From Pleurodeles waltl (Eukaryota; Chordata; Amphibia; Caudata; Salamandridae): a DNA stretch of 64,000 nt. The stretch is taken from positions 342,987,844 to 343,051,843 of the forward strand of contig NC_090440.1 in assembly GCF_031143425.1 (NCBI RefSeq). The letters run 5' to 3'. Shown one piece after another: positions 11,241 to 21,467 of the stretch (position 1 is its first letter; every line of letters begins with the position of its first letter). The notes under the pieces were generated by a model that saw only the letters and a list, made by a program, of their open reading frames with translations, was not told the DNA's origin and ran no database searches. Made by a program: the position numbers and the translations under genes.

Positions 11241-11799
11241 TGTTTCTGTGCTTGCCATGTTTGTGGGTCATTGAATGGCTCCTGGGTGGGTTGTTACACT
11301 AGATATCTATGAATCCCTGCTCTCATCTTATCACACTTACCTACCCATCATCATATGTCATTTCTTTATCAAACTATCCTCCACTCCCACTCTGACTCAT
11401 CCCAAATCCTTTCTACTACTTTCATCTCCTAAATAACTCTGCCTAAGCTCTTCCCTCCGCTTCCACATCTAACTCAGCACACCTCACTCTACTACCATGA
11501 CCTCCCACACAACTCTACTAAATTCTCCCTCATTCATCAATACTCACCTTCTACTATGATCTCCCTAACCCTTCCACAGACTCTTCCCTCCTCCATCCCC
11601 CTTTACTCATCCCAAGCCTTTGGGTTGAGTAAATGAGGGATATACTCCCAATTAACACTTCTGGATTTCTTTTCTCCTCCACCCCTCCATTACTCCAGTC
11701 AATCTAACTAACAAACTCTCATATCCGCGGCTCAAATTAACTCATAATAATACTAAAACTGTACTCATATTTCCCGATACTAATCCATCACTAATTCTT
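11241..11799 (+). other. L2 3' untranslated region, CT-rich
   Basis: No gene. The plus strand is strongly pyrimidine-rich (many 'ctcccactctgactcatccc'-like runs) between the microsatellite and the L2 tail. It is read as part of the LINE 3' UTR, but some of it may be older simple sequence. Confidence 0.5.
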
Positions 11800-11900
11800 G
11801 TTGGGTACTGGAGTAGCGTGCTACTCGCCGAAAAGCGCTTCGACGCCTCGCCAGGGGTAGTAAGCGCTATATAAATACTATCACAATACAATACAATACA

Positions 11901-11935
11901 ACTGTAGTACTCCCTCTTGAGGTTTAATAAACTTT
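11901..11935 (+). repeat. Inner provirus 5' LTR, piece 2 with poly(A) signal
   Basis: 35 bp matching the 3' LTR from 'actgtagta' to 'aaacttt'. It holds AATAAA at 11926-11931, the LTR poly(A) signal (37267-37272 in the 3' LTR). The Harbinger element begins four bases after it. Confidence 0.9.
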
Positions 11936-12526
11936 GGGGGTCATTCTGACCTCGGCGGTAAAAGCCGCTTACCGCCGGTCAGAAGACTGACACAATACCG
12001 CCGCGGCCGCGGTCAGCCGCCACGGTCATTCTGACCCACAACTGCCAAACCTCCAAAAATCCGACCTCCATTGCAGTCCGCCACATCAGCGGCCAGCGAT
12101 AAACTGGAGATGACTAAACCTCCACCGCCACGGCAACAGAAATACGCCCATGCCATTATGATCCACAAATCCACGCGGCGGTCTTTCAAACGCGGTAGTC
12201 TATTGGCGGTACACACCGCCGCGGTCAAAATACACACACCTTTACAAAACACTACCACATTGGACAATTTGAAATACACACACCTGATACACATACAAAC
12301 AACACTCCCACACATCCAATGAACTATAAAACACACACCCACATCACCCACAAACCCCTACAACCAAAAATCAGAGACGAAGGAGAGAGAGACACATCAG
12401 AGAATAGAGAGCCAGACACACAGAGGCACACCACAACATCACACACACCACATAGTAGCACAAAGCACCACACACCAACACACTCATCACCACATACACC
12501 ACCCCACACCTCATCCACACCACCCC
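11936..12526 (+). promoter_or_regulatory. Harbinger left terminus and upstream region of Myb1
   Basis: It contains the left TIR and many GGCGGT/ACCGCC motifs (for example 11956-11961, 11970-11975, and both sides of 12204-12222). A block at about 12174-12225 is conserved in inverted orientation at about 44452-44505 in the truncated Harbinger copy, so it is part of the family consensus. No coding feature. The ORFs here are out of frame with Myb1. Confidence 0.7.
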
Positions 12527-14014
12527 ATGGCACCACAAAGACACCCACGCTTTACGGACCAAGAACTCAGGGTGATGGTGGAGGAAATCATCAGAGTGGA
12601 ACCCCAGCTCTTCGGCTCACAGGTTCAGTACACCACCATAGCAAGGAAGGCGGAGCTATCGCAGCGGATCGTGGACAGGGTCAACGCGGCGGGACAGCAC
12701 CCCAGAAATAGGGACGACATCCGCAAACGATGGAACGACCTACGGGGGAAGGTGCGCTCGATGGTGTCGCGACACAACATCGCGGTGCAGAAGACTGGCG
12801 GAGGACCCTCACCCACCCCAGCAGAATTCACAGCATGGGAGCAAGAAGTATTAAACATCCTGCATCCTGAGGGCCTCGCTGGAGTACCCGGAGGAATGGA
12901 CTCAGGTAAGTCCTATCTCATATACTTCATCCCCCCCACCCCACCAGCATGCCAACCCACACCCCCACCCTCACCCCCAACCAACCATCACACATCATCC
13001 CTGAGAATGTTTCCCTAGCACAACCCACCCAACCCCTCACCAACCCTTGCATGCCACCACAAACATTGGACACCCATTACCTAAGCATGACCACTGCACA
13101 TACCCACCCCTCCCCACAAACCACCCTCACAACACCACCCACAAGGGAATGCCTGCACTGGGGGACAAGGGCACCCATAAATCGCACGCTATTTCACACA
13201 CAGAAACAATAACCATACTCTCTCACCCCATGCAGGACCCGAACGCCAACACACCGGTCAGGAGGGTCCTCAAATGTCCATCCCACCCCCGGAACAGGCC
13301 CCCAGTGAGGACAGCAGCTCGGTCGACCTGGAACCTGATGACCAGCCCGGACCATCGGGGACCTCTGGGCAGTGGGTTCCCCAAACACAGACACAGGCCA
13401 CAGCAGACCCGAACCCCCCTGGGAACAACAGCAAAGCTCCCACCCAGAGGGCCCATGCCTCTGTCCCTAGGACAGGTCAAGCAGCGGTGTGTCGTCCACT
13501 ACAGGGCACCCAGGCCAACCCAACACCCCAACAACAACAGGGACCTGGGGGCAGTGGGAGTGGGCACACCGTCCAGGGAAACAGGGCAACTCGGAGGGCT
13601 GCCGTGCGACAGGGGGGGGAGGAGAGGCCCAGGGAACCCACTCTCCAAGAGGCCCTCACTACCATCATGGGAGCATACCACCACTCCCAAGAGACGATGG
13701 CGACGGTACTGGCCAGGTTCACCGAGATACAGGCACAGCAGGAAGAACGCTACATGGGGTTCAGCAACCAACTCACCACCATCGCTACCGCCATGGGGAG
13801 CATGGTCCAGGCCCTCAACAGGATAGAAGACACATTGCGGGACCATGTGGCACCACACAGGGCCCCTGTCACTAGCCAGGAACAGCCTACCACCTCCGCC
13901 GGCGCTAGTGGACAGGAGGCCCACACACAACGACAGGCCACAAGAACCCCACCTCCTGCTGAAGAACAACCACCCCGCAAGAGGAGCCTAAGACCCAAAA
14001 AAAAACCAGAGTAG
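12527..14014 (+). CDS. Harbinger Myb/SANT-like DNA-binding protein 1 (two exons)
   Basis: Exon 1 is 12527-12905 and exon 2 is 13236-14014. The donor is cag/GTAAGT and the acceptor follows a pyrimidine tract ending ATGCAG. Together they make 1,158 nt, 385 residues plus stop, with phases that match and no lesion. Residues about 5-80 form a Myb/SANT-like domain of the type found in NAIF1- and MYPOP-like proteins: FTDQELRVMV near the start, then R.R.DI.KRWNDLRGKV. The middle is Pro/Gln/Gly-rich and disordered. A likely coiled coil around residues 240-310 (repeated hydrophobics with MGSMVQALNRIED) may allow self-association. The C-terminus is basic (RKRSLRPKKK), a candidate nuclear localisation signal. 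Family knowledge says this protein binds subterminal DNA and brings the transposase to the nucleus and the ends. An AATAAA follows at 14228. Confidence 0.85.
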
Positions 14015-14521
14015 CATGCCAAGACCACCGCCAGCATGAGATACCCCCAGAAGTCATCCCACTGTCCCACCTTGCCACCCTGTCCAAACTCAAACAGCCC
14101 CTGCTCCATCCTTCACAGGCATATGGACAATAGACCTGTCAGACTGAGAACTGGACTCTGCCATGGACATCACTCCACCCCCACCCATCACCGTTTTCAT
14201 ATAATGTACCATTATCTAAGCACACAAAATAAAACAATTATTGCACCGAAAACCGTTTTGAGTCATGCTGTATTCTCAAAAAATCGTACAACCCATAACA
14301 GTTCACAATATGTGATGTAAGTTAGTGATGACAACATACCAATGTCAATACGCTGTAGTACATGGCCAAACCAAGCAGAAGTCGGGCTATGAGTCATTAA
14401 GCACTGAGAAGGGAAGGGAAAAAGAAATGTTATTTAAAAGAGCTGGGGGGAAATACTTAAAGTTGAGATGCATGAGGCTCTAAGTAAATGGGAAATGGCG
14501 TGGCTGAACCTTACCTGTGTG
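14015..14521. other. Convergent 3' regions of Myb1 and transposase
   Basis: No gene. Myb1 (plus) and the transposase (minus) end here tail to tail. AATAAA at 14228-14233 is the likely Myb1 poly(A) signal. Confidence 0.6.
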
Positions 14522-15670
14522 CTACTGAAAATACTGTTGTATGACAGCTTCCCTGTTGTCTGTTTCCTCACCGTCGTCTTCCTCCTCTTCACTCTCCACA
14601 GGCTCCACGGCTTCTACGACACCACCATCTGGACCATCCTCCTGCAGGAAAGGCACCTGGCGTCGCAAAGCCAGGTTGTGAAGCATACAGCAGGCCACGA
14701 TGATGTGGCACACCTTCTTTGGTGAGTACATTAGGGATCCACCTGTCATATGCAGGCACCTAAACCTGGCCTTCAGGAGGCCGAAGGTCCTTTCTATGAC
14801 CCTCCTAGTACGCCCATGGGCCTCATTGTACCGTTCCTCTGCCCTGGTCCTGGGATTCCTCACTGGGGTCAATAGCCACGGCAGGTTGGGGTAACCAGAG
14901 TCACCTATTAGCCACACACGCTGTCTCTGTAGCTGTTCCATCACATAGGGGACGCTGCTATTACGCATAACATACGCGTCATGCACTGACCCAGGGAACA
15001 TGGCATTCACATGGGAGATGTACTGGTCTGCCAAACAGACAACCTGCACATTCATAGAATGGTAATTTTTCCTATTTCTGTACACCTGTTCATCGTCATT
15101 TGGGGGTACTAATGCCACATGGGTCCCATCAATGGCACCAATGATGTTAGGGATATGTCCAAGGGCATAGAAATCACCCTTCACTGTGGCCAAATCAGCC
15201 TCTTCTGGGAATATGATGTAGCTCCTCATGAGTTTCATCAGGGCAGACAACACTCTGGACAGAATCTTTGAAAACATAGGCTGAGACATTCCAGATGACA
15301 TGGCCACTGTTGTCTGGAATGAGCCACTTGCAAAAAAATGGAGGACTGATAGAACCTGCACTAGAGGGGGAATTCCTGTGGGTTGGCGGATGGGTGACAT
15401 CAGGTCTGGCTCCAGCTGGGCACACAGTTCATGTATAGTGGCTCGGTCAAGTCGGTATCGGAGTATTATATGGCGTTCTTCCATTGTCGACAGGTCAACC
15501 AGCGGCCGGTACACGGGAGGATTCCTCCTTCTCCTCGCAAGTCCCTGCGGACGGTGCCTAGGAAGGACAACATGGAGCACTGAGTCAATCAACTCACAGG
15601 TACGTACAACACAGCTTGCACAGTACACGAAAATGTATTGACTGCTATGTTTGTATGTGTGCAAATGCAA
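14522..15670 (-). CDS. PIF/Harbinger DDE transposase (HARBI1-like), intact
   Basis: 382 residues, uninterrupted, within the usual size for Harbinger transposases. The DDE_Tnp_4-type catalytic core is present: Asp181 in GAIDGTH, Asp257 in GDSGYP and Glu293 in IERTFGLLKARF. Other family signatures are VVCLADQYI, FPGSVHDA and CCMLHNLA. Its role is excision and reintegration of the element with a 3-bp target duplication. An in-frame ATG at residue 63 could also start it. I prefer the upstream start because similarity to the decayed copy at 58608 begins well before that Met (basic RR.. stretch, then PF/PL..). The tail is acidic (EEEEDD). It is divergently transcribed from Myb2, with about 350 bp between them. 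It may be catalytically competent; that is inference from intact motifs only. Confidence 0.93.
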   Translation of the reverse strand: MHLHTYKHSSQYIFVYCASCVVRTCELIDSVLHVVLPRHRPQGLARRRRNPPVYRPLVDLSTMEERHIILRYRLDRATIHELCAQLEPDLMSPIRQPTGIPPLVQVLSVLHFFASGSFQTTVAMSSGMSQPMFSKILSRVLSALMKLMRSYIIFPEEADLATVKGDFYALGHIPNIIGAIDGTHVALVPPNDDEQVYRNRKNYHSMNVQVVCLADQYISHVNAMFPGSVHDAYVMRNSSVPYVMEQLQRQRVWLIGDSGYPNLPWLLTPVRNPRTRAEERYNEAHGRTRRVIERTFGLLKARFRCLHMTGGSLMYSPKKVCHIIVACCMLHNLALRRQVPFLQEDGPDGGVVEAVEPVESEEEEDDGEETDNREAVIQQYFQ

Positions 15671-16021
15671 GGCCTAGGCCTGTGTGACGCAGTAGAATTT
15701 AAGCCATGTGGGCCCTTGAAATGGCGGCTGCCTGACCTCTAAACTGGGACAATGGGATGTGAGGTCAATGCGCTGGCGTGGCACACCGTGGCGGTAGGCG
15801 GTCGAAGACCGCTGTACGAAGTTGCATTGGTTAACTTTGAACCCTATGGGATTCAGGAGCCAATGACGATGTGCGCCAGCGGTCGCGGTACGCACCGCCG
15901 CGGTACGCACCGCCGCGGGCGTGACCGCCATTTTCTATCTGCTTAATCACTCGAGACCTGATCATCCACAGGAGAGGACCTATACTGCAAGTGCTGCTGT
16001 GAACTCGGTCTGGAAGTGACA
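15671..16021. promoter_or_regulatory. Divergent intergenic region between transposase and Myb2
   Basis: 351 bp between two divergent start codons. It carries several GGCGGT/ACCGCC motifs, including 'tggcggtaggcggtcg' (15789-15804) and a tandem pair of 'cggtacgcaccgccg' (about 15885-15917). The same hexamer is dense at both transposon ends. A bidirectional promoter regulated by the element's own Myb proteins is a reasonable inference. Confidence 0.55.
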
Positions 16022-18563
16022 ATGGCTGCTGCGACTGGGGAAAGGGCCCCTGCCTTCACGTCTGAAGAGTTGGAGAAACTTGTGGACGGGGTCCTCCCCC
16101 AGTATGCGCTACTCTACGGTCCTCCAGACCAACAGGTGAGTACACTGAGTGCACATTGAATGGGTAATGCCTGTGTGGAGTGGGGTGGCTGTCAGTTGGT
16201 GGGGTGGGGAGAAAATGAGGAATGCAACGCACGACTGATGAGAGTATGGGCCACATGGCAAGGGTGGGGAGGGGGGGCATGTACTCCAAACATGCTGAAA
16301 TTTGACGTTTTCTCTTTCTCACCCTGTACATGTCAAACAGGTGAGCGCCAATCAGAAAATCGATATTTGGTGTGCCATCGCCAAGGAAGTCTGGGCCCTG
16401 GGGGTCTACACCAGACGGGGCACCCACTGTCGGAAGAGGTGGGAGGACATCCGCCGCGGAACCTGAAAGATCGCCGAGTCACTGCTGGGGATGGCCTCCC
16501 GACCTAGGAGGGGTGCCAGTCGTACCCTGACCCCCCTGATGTCCCGGATCCTGGCGGTGGCCTACCCTGATTTGGATGGGCGCTTGAGGACATCACAGCA
16601 GACACAAGGGGGTGAGTATCAGCACATTCTCCTATCTATACGTGCAGTGGAGGTGTCTGGGTGGGGGAGGAGGGCTGTGGGTGACAGTAGGCCAGGGCGC
16701 TTTCTGTAGTGTAGTCCCCTCCCTTAGACATGGCCCTGTGCCCCCGCCCACCACCTCTGTAGGGTGCCAAGTGCAGCTATCCATGGTCCAACATCACCCA
16801 TGAGCGCGTCTGTTGTCCCTAGACCTGTTGGCCTAGTCAGAAGTACAGAGTAGTGTACCCCAAGTTCGCGGCTTAGTGCATGAGGCAACTGTGTCTGTCC
16901 TCTCCGCCAAGGCTATTGACAAGGCATGCACTCAACTTTGTTTTATTTCTCCCCCCACCCTTATTCTTTGTTTCTTGTGCATTAGCATCATCAGGCGGAG
17001 GAGAATTGGCGTCGGAGCACGAGGGAGCTGCAGGTCACCAGGCCCCGGTGGGCACTGACACAGACACCGAGGGCACCAGTGATCCGGAGGGCGAGGGGAG
17101 CACCACAACAGGGGCCGGTGGAGACACCAGCGACACGGACACGTCCTCGTTTGGGAGCTCCCTAGCGGGGGCGGCAACATCTGTGCCCCGCAACAACAGG
17201 TACAGCCACCACCCAGCGCACCAGCACCGCCCTCCCAGCAGCCCCTCAGTCTTCGCTCCGTGCCCATTCGCCCAGGATGGCGCGCGTCTCCATCGCCCCA
17301 GGCACCTCAGCCCCTGCCTCTGTTACCCCTGCTGCCCTCAGTGCGGAGCTCATTGACCTCGTGAGGACGCTCATTGTTGGGCAGACTACCCTTTTGAATG
17401 CCATCCAGGGGGTGCAAAGGGAGGTGCAACAGAGCAATGCCTACCTGGAGGGCATTCATTCGGGTCAGGCTGCCCATCAACGAGCGTTCACTTCTCTGGC
17501 CTCAGCACTGATGGCAGCCATTGTCCCTGTCTCCAGTCTCCCTCTTCTAACTGCCTCCAGCCTTTCTCTGTCTCCTGTTCCTCAGCCTATCCCATCCACA
17601 CCATCTGACCAGCCTGCACACACCTCAACACCCAAGGCCAGCTCATCCAAACATAAGCACCACAGAACACACAAGCATTCACCCAAGCAACACCCAGTTG
17701 CAGACATACCAACAGTCACTACCACCTCTGTGTCCCCCTCCTCCTCGTCTCCCTCCTCCCTCCCTGTGACGTCTACACTCACACCTGCATGCACACCAAC
17801 ATCAGCCAGTTCTTCCATCACCAGCACACCCTCCACTACAGTCCTCACACGTGCAGTCACCACCCCCACTGCCATGTACACGTCCCCTGTGTCCTCTCCC
17901 ACTGTGTCTGTCACCCCTTCTTCCAAGACACATAAACGCAGGCAGACACCCAAACAACAGCCAACCACCTCACGACAGTCTACGTCTCAGTCACCTGCAC
18001 CCAAGGACAGCACACCTGACTCTCCTACAACCACATCCTCTTCCTTCACTTCTATCTCCACTACTCCTACCCTTTACCCTGGTCCAAAGAAATATTACCT
18101 CTCAAATGTTGACCTCTTTCCCTCTCCTGACCTACCCCCTCCATCTGGGAAAAGTCCCAAAGGCACCTCAGCCACCACCAGCCCAGCTTCCAAGGTACAA
18201 GTGGTGCATGGAATATGGAGTCCACCCTTTGGCGGCAGTGACACTTCACTGAGCAGCAAGGGGACTGGCAGCCCCCCCCCAGGCAAGAGGACCCGGAAAG
18301 TGAAGGGCCGCCGTGAGCGGACTGAGACGGATGCCCCCAAGGAGGTGACTCCGGCCACTTCACCTGCCACAACAGCCAGGGGAGGCAAGGGCCCGAGAGC
18401 CCCATCTAAGGAGCGGAAGGGCAGCAGGGCGGAGAGGCCAGCCAGCAGGAGCGCGGAGCAGGAGGGCCCCACACGCCCCATCCCGGCTGCAAGGGACGAC
18501 ACCAAAGGGCCCAGGACTCCGTCTCCGAAGGGGCCTGACACTGCACGTTCGGAGGGCGAGTGA
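16022..18563 (+). pseudogene. Harbinger Myb/SANT-like protein 2, multi-exon, with Ser/Thr/Pro-rich tail
   Basis: Exon 1 (16022-16135) encodes FTSEELEKLV...PQYALLYG and ends at aacag/GTGAGT. Exon 2 (16341-16611) continues the domain with IW.AIAKEVWALGV and CRKRWEDIRR, then has an in-frame TGA at about 16464, then RTLTPLMSRILAVAYPDLDGRLR. Exon 3 starts at 16986 after a TTAG acceptor and is Gly/Asp/Thr/Ser-rich. A frameshift near 17200-17275 leads into the long frame at 17277-18563. That part has a helical segment (about residues 23-65 of the frame: LVRTLIVGQTTLLNAIQGV) and a 300-residue low-complexity Ser/Thr/Pro tail ending in Lys/Arg/Glu. Exon phases agree. The decayed element at 54-61 kb carries a homologue. 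The function is unknown: a second DNA-binding partner of the transposase is the simplest idea. Confidence 0.75.
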
Positions 18564-18603
18564 GCAGGTTGTCCAGGCCAGGTCTGACTCCCTACACTGA
18601 CTG

Positions 18604-18945
18604 GAAGAGCACCGCTGAAGAGTGGCCCGCTGTGAAGTCAAGCACCGCTGAACAGGGCCCCGCCGTGAAGACAAGCACCGCTAAAGAGGGCCCCGCCGTG
18701 AAGACAAGCACCGCTGAAGAGGGCCCCGCCGTGCAGAAGAGCACCGCTGAACAGGGCCCCGCCGTGAAGACAAGCACCGCTGAACAGGGCCCTGCCGTGC
18801 AGAAGAGCACCGCTGAAGAGGGCCCCGCCGTGCAGAAGAGCACCGCTGAAGAGGGCCCCGCCGTGAAGACAAGCACCGCTGAACAGGGCCCCGCCGTGCA
18901 GAAGAGCACTGCTGAACAGGGCCCCGCCATCTCAAGCACCGCTCC
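18604..18945. repeat. Tandem array, 33-bp unit, about 10 copies
   Basis: The unit is close to 'aagacaagcaccgctgaaga' plus 'gggccccgccgtg', alternating between two variants ('gtgaagacaagc' and 'gtgcagaagagc'). It lies just after the Myb2 stop. The unit is a multiple of three, so it stays open in several frames and creates artefactual ORFs. It may be a former coding extension of Myb2. Confidence 0.9.
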
Positions 18946-19325
18946 GCTGGGCACCGCCGTCTCAAGCACCGCTCTGCTGGGCCCTTCATCACAAGCACCG
19001 CTCCGCTGGGCCCTTCCTGTCAAGCACCGCTCCGCTGGGCCCTTCCTGTCAAGCACCGCTCCGCTGGGCCCTTCCTGTCAAGCACCGCTCCGCTGGGCAC
19101 GCCGTCTCAAGCACCGCTCCGCTGGGCCCTTCCTGTCAAGCACCGCTCCGCTGGGCACCGCCGTCTCAAGCACCGCTCCGCTGGGCCCTTCCTGTCAAGC
19201 ACCGCTCCACTGGACACCGCCGTCTCAAGCACCGCTCCGCTGGGCCCTTCCTGTCACGCACCGCTCCGCTGGGCACCGCCGTCTCAAGCACCGCTCCGCT
19301 GGGCCCTTCCTGTCAGGCACTGTTC
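18946..19325. repeat. Tandem array, 29-30-bp units
   Basis: The units are 'caagcaccgctccgctgggc' followed by either 'accgccgtct' or 'ccttcctgt'. The core 'aagcaccgct' is shared with the preceding 33-bp array, so the second array probably evolved from the first. Confidence 0.9.
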
Positions 19326-19386
19326 AGGGTTCACTGTGCCCACCATGCATCCTCCTTGTCCAGTGGGGACATTTATCCACCTGATG

Positions 19387-19620
19387 GACTGTGGCTTTGC
19401 ACACCCCAGGATGGCACAGTGGGCAATCCACCCACTGTAGAGACTTTGCGAGACTGTGGCTTTGCACTCCCCAGGATGGCACAGTGGGCAATCCACCCAC
19501 TGTAGAGACTTTGCGAGACTGTGGCTTTGCACTCCCCAGGATGGCACAGTGGGCAACCCACCCACTGGAGAGACTTGAGAGACTGTGGCTTTGCACTCCC
19601 CAGGATGGCACAGTGGGCAT
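19387..19620. repeat. Tandem array, 65-bp unit, about 3.6 copies
   Basis: The unit begins 'gactgtggctttgcac' and contains 'ccaggatggcacagtgggca'. Copies are nearly identical, which suggests recent expansion. Several ORFs cross it on both strands; they are repeat artefacts. Confidence 0.92.
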
Positions 19621-20510
19621 GGTGGGCCCTTCGTGGATCTGGTGTCGTGGACTCATGTGGCTGTGGTGCCCCCCCCTTCCCTTCCCCCTGAGGTGCCTGT
19701 GGTTTTGTCACCAGATGCCCCTGCAGTGTTCTCTCCAAAGGACTCAGGTCTCCTGTGTGGGCTTTGCCCTTGTTTCGCTACACTTTGGCCCACGGACATG
19801 ATGGATTCGTAAGATGTGCAGGACTACTTGCTTCAGTTATCCACTGCTGTGTAAATAATTTGCTTATCAAAAGAAAGTTTTGATGGTTGATAAATACTTT
19901 TCTGAGACTATTTTGTTTATAAATATTTATTCTCAATTTGGTTATGTGATTGTATTTTTTACGGGTGTTTGGGTGGTGTCACTGTGACTTGTTGCTCTGC
20001 ATTGGTGTGTACATCTTGGGGGGGTGGTGGGGGTCGCATATGTGTGTGCCCGTAACCTTTCCTCCTCCCCCCTCCCGTGTGTCGTAGGTGCAGTACTCAC
20101 CGTTGACGTCTGCGGCGGAGTTCGTACTCGTGGTAGATGAGCAGGTAGACGAGTGCAGGTATGATGTTCAATTCGGGTTCCATGCTGTCCTCCGTCCTCG
20201 TGGAGTGCGTAGAGGTGAGCGTTTTCCCGTTCGTATTCTGTTTCCGCCGTGTTTTTATCGGTGGTGCTCCCGCCCCGGAAAAGGTGGCGGATTGGTGAGT
20301 TGTGATAGGGTGGGCGGTACATTGTCTGCCGCCTGCCTGTTGGCGGTGACGCCGCGCTGTTTGTTTGTCCCGCCATGGCGGTCGGAGTGTTAAAGTGGCG
20401 GGCTCTGTTGGCGGTTCCCGCCAGGGTCAGAATTCCATTTTTCGGACCGCCAGCCTGTTGGTGGGTTGGCCGCTGCTTTATCACCGACCGCCAGGGTCAG
20501 AATCACCCCC
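19621..20510 (+). other. Harbinger right subterminal region and TIR
   Basis: No gene. The segment 20100-20510 is rich in GGCGGT/ACCGCC motifs and ends with the right TIR (about 20487-20510). The motif density mirrors the left end and fits a binding region for the element's Myb-like proteins. Confidence 0.65.
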
Positions 20511-20623
20511 TTTGTCTTTTATTTCAGTTTCTGTGCCAACTTCTTCCTATATGGTCTAAGGACTTTGTTCAGAGAAGGGCGAACCCCTTGCACTAGTAGG
20601 CCTTGCTGAGGCTTACTTCGACA
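20511..20623 (+). repeat. Inner provirus 5' LTR, piece 3 (R/U5)
   Basis: Matches 37274-37386 of the 3' LTR and ends 'cttcgaca'. The first three bases (TTT) are the duplicated Harbinger target. Confidence 0.92.
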
Positions 20624-20626
20624 AAT

Positions 20627-20644
20627 TGGCGCCCGAACAGTGAC
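20627..20644 (+). other. Primer-binding site, tRNA-Lys type
   Basis: 'tggcgcccgaacagtgac' starts three bases after the LTR end. It differs at one position from the well-known tRNA-Lys3-type primer-binding site. This fixes the LTR end and the orientation of the provirus. Confidence 0.9.
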
Positions 20645-21121
20645 TCATCAGCAACTCTGACGCCCGACGGATTGGTTGCGATGAAGGATTGGGATCTCGC
20701 TGCGGACGATCAATGCCTGAGGAGACCCGAGTCTTGGCAACCACGGAGTTTTTCCCTTCTTTCTGATTTGACCATCCAGGTGCCGCCGGTCCTCGACTGA
20801 CATCCTTTTTGTTCATTCGTCATGCAGTGACCATTTGGTCGATTTTAGAACTTGGCAGTTGGAACATGGATGCCCTGTGATTGGTAAGAGCCGTTTTACG
20901 GCACTTGCTGTGGGTTTTGATGCACCACTTACGGTGGCTCTAGTGTTTTGGGTGACTAGTCAATTTGTGTCCTTTGAATTGATATATAAATTGCAATTTA
21001 TATAGGCAGGTAATGAGGAGAATTTTCTCCAATTAAATTTTGATTTGAACAGCGTATCGTACTAGAGGTACCTTAAATGCTACTTTGATTACAATACTGC
21101 ATATTCTGCACTATTTTTGGC
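20645..21121 (+). other. Inner provirus leader
   Basis: About 480 bp between the primer-binding site and the gag ATG. 'ttgGTAAGAG' at about 20881-20890 is a plausible splice donor for env mRNA. The rest shows nothing specific. Confidence 0.5.
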
Positions 21122-21467
21122 ATGCCTGTTTTTGGCGCACTTCGTAGGATGTGTTGCTTTTGTAATGGTACCAATTTGAGACTGGAAGAATCGCAACCGG
21201 CACCCCCAGAGGGGACGCCCAATAGAGATATGTATGTTAAACATTGAATAAATACACTTGTGCGGATCCTGAGTTACGTTGGCCTATGCATGGGTCATTT
21301 GATTTGCAAAAGATTGAGTATGTGGAACAATGTATGTGTAAGCAAAGGTCTAGGCAAGATATGTTTGACTGTGTACGAATGTGGGAGAAAGAAGTGCGTG
21401 GATGAGTGAAGCGTGACCAAGCCTTGCTTGAGAAAGAGCAGCGGAAGAATGTATATGTGAAAGCATT

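Larger units (their letters stand above)
7100..11900 (+). mobile_element. L2-type LINE inserted in the inner provirus 5' LTR
   Basis: This is a non-LTR retrotransposon with apurinic endonuclease, reverse transcriptase and the typical L2 C-terminus (8115-10891), followed by a 3' UTR and the characteristic tail (11800-11900): a GCGCT stem region, 'aagcgctatataaat' and a short CAATA pentamer run. The flanking LTR pieces end at 7099 and resume at 11901. No target duplication is visible; instead about ten LTR bases are lost. The first 1 kb (7100-8114) has no recognised coding domain and includes the tRNA-like segment. It was probably inactive from arrival or soon after, since the ORF has many lesions. 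Confidence 0.85.
11936..20510 (+). mobile_element. Complete three-gene PIF/Harbinger transposon (8,575 bp)
   Basis: The termini are GGGGGTCATTCTGACC (11936) and its imperfect inverse ending at 20510, matching over about 24 bp through GGCGGT. The target duplication is TTT (11933-11935 and 20511-20513). The empty site is preserved in the 3' LTR of the inner provirus ('aataaactttgtctttt', 37267-37283), so both boundaries are exact. Inside are a Myb/SANT-like gene (plus), a DDE transposase (minus), a second Myb/SANT-like gene (plus) and three tandem arrays. Known Harbinger elements encode a transposase and one Myb-like protein, which together bind the ends and excise the element. The second Myb gene is extra. 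Two of the three genes have no visible lesion. Confidence 0.95.

Noticed and set aside
11050..11302. Overlapping ORFs on both strands rich in Tyr and Ile
   Set aside because: They are translations of the (TA)n microsatellite in the L2 3' UTR.
13274..14014. Myb1 second exon as an independent gene starting at its own ATG
   Set aside because: The splice donor and acceptor join it in phase to the Myb/SANT exon, and it lacks a DNA-binding domain by itself.
18360..19056. Long minus-strand ORFs over the tandem arrays
   Set aside because: They repeat an 11-residue unit imposed by the 33-bp array and have no homologous domain.
18604..19620. CRISPR-like array
   Set aside because: The repeats are contiguous or nearly so, with no unique spacers, and the context is a eukaryotic transposon.
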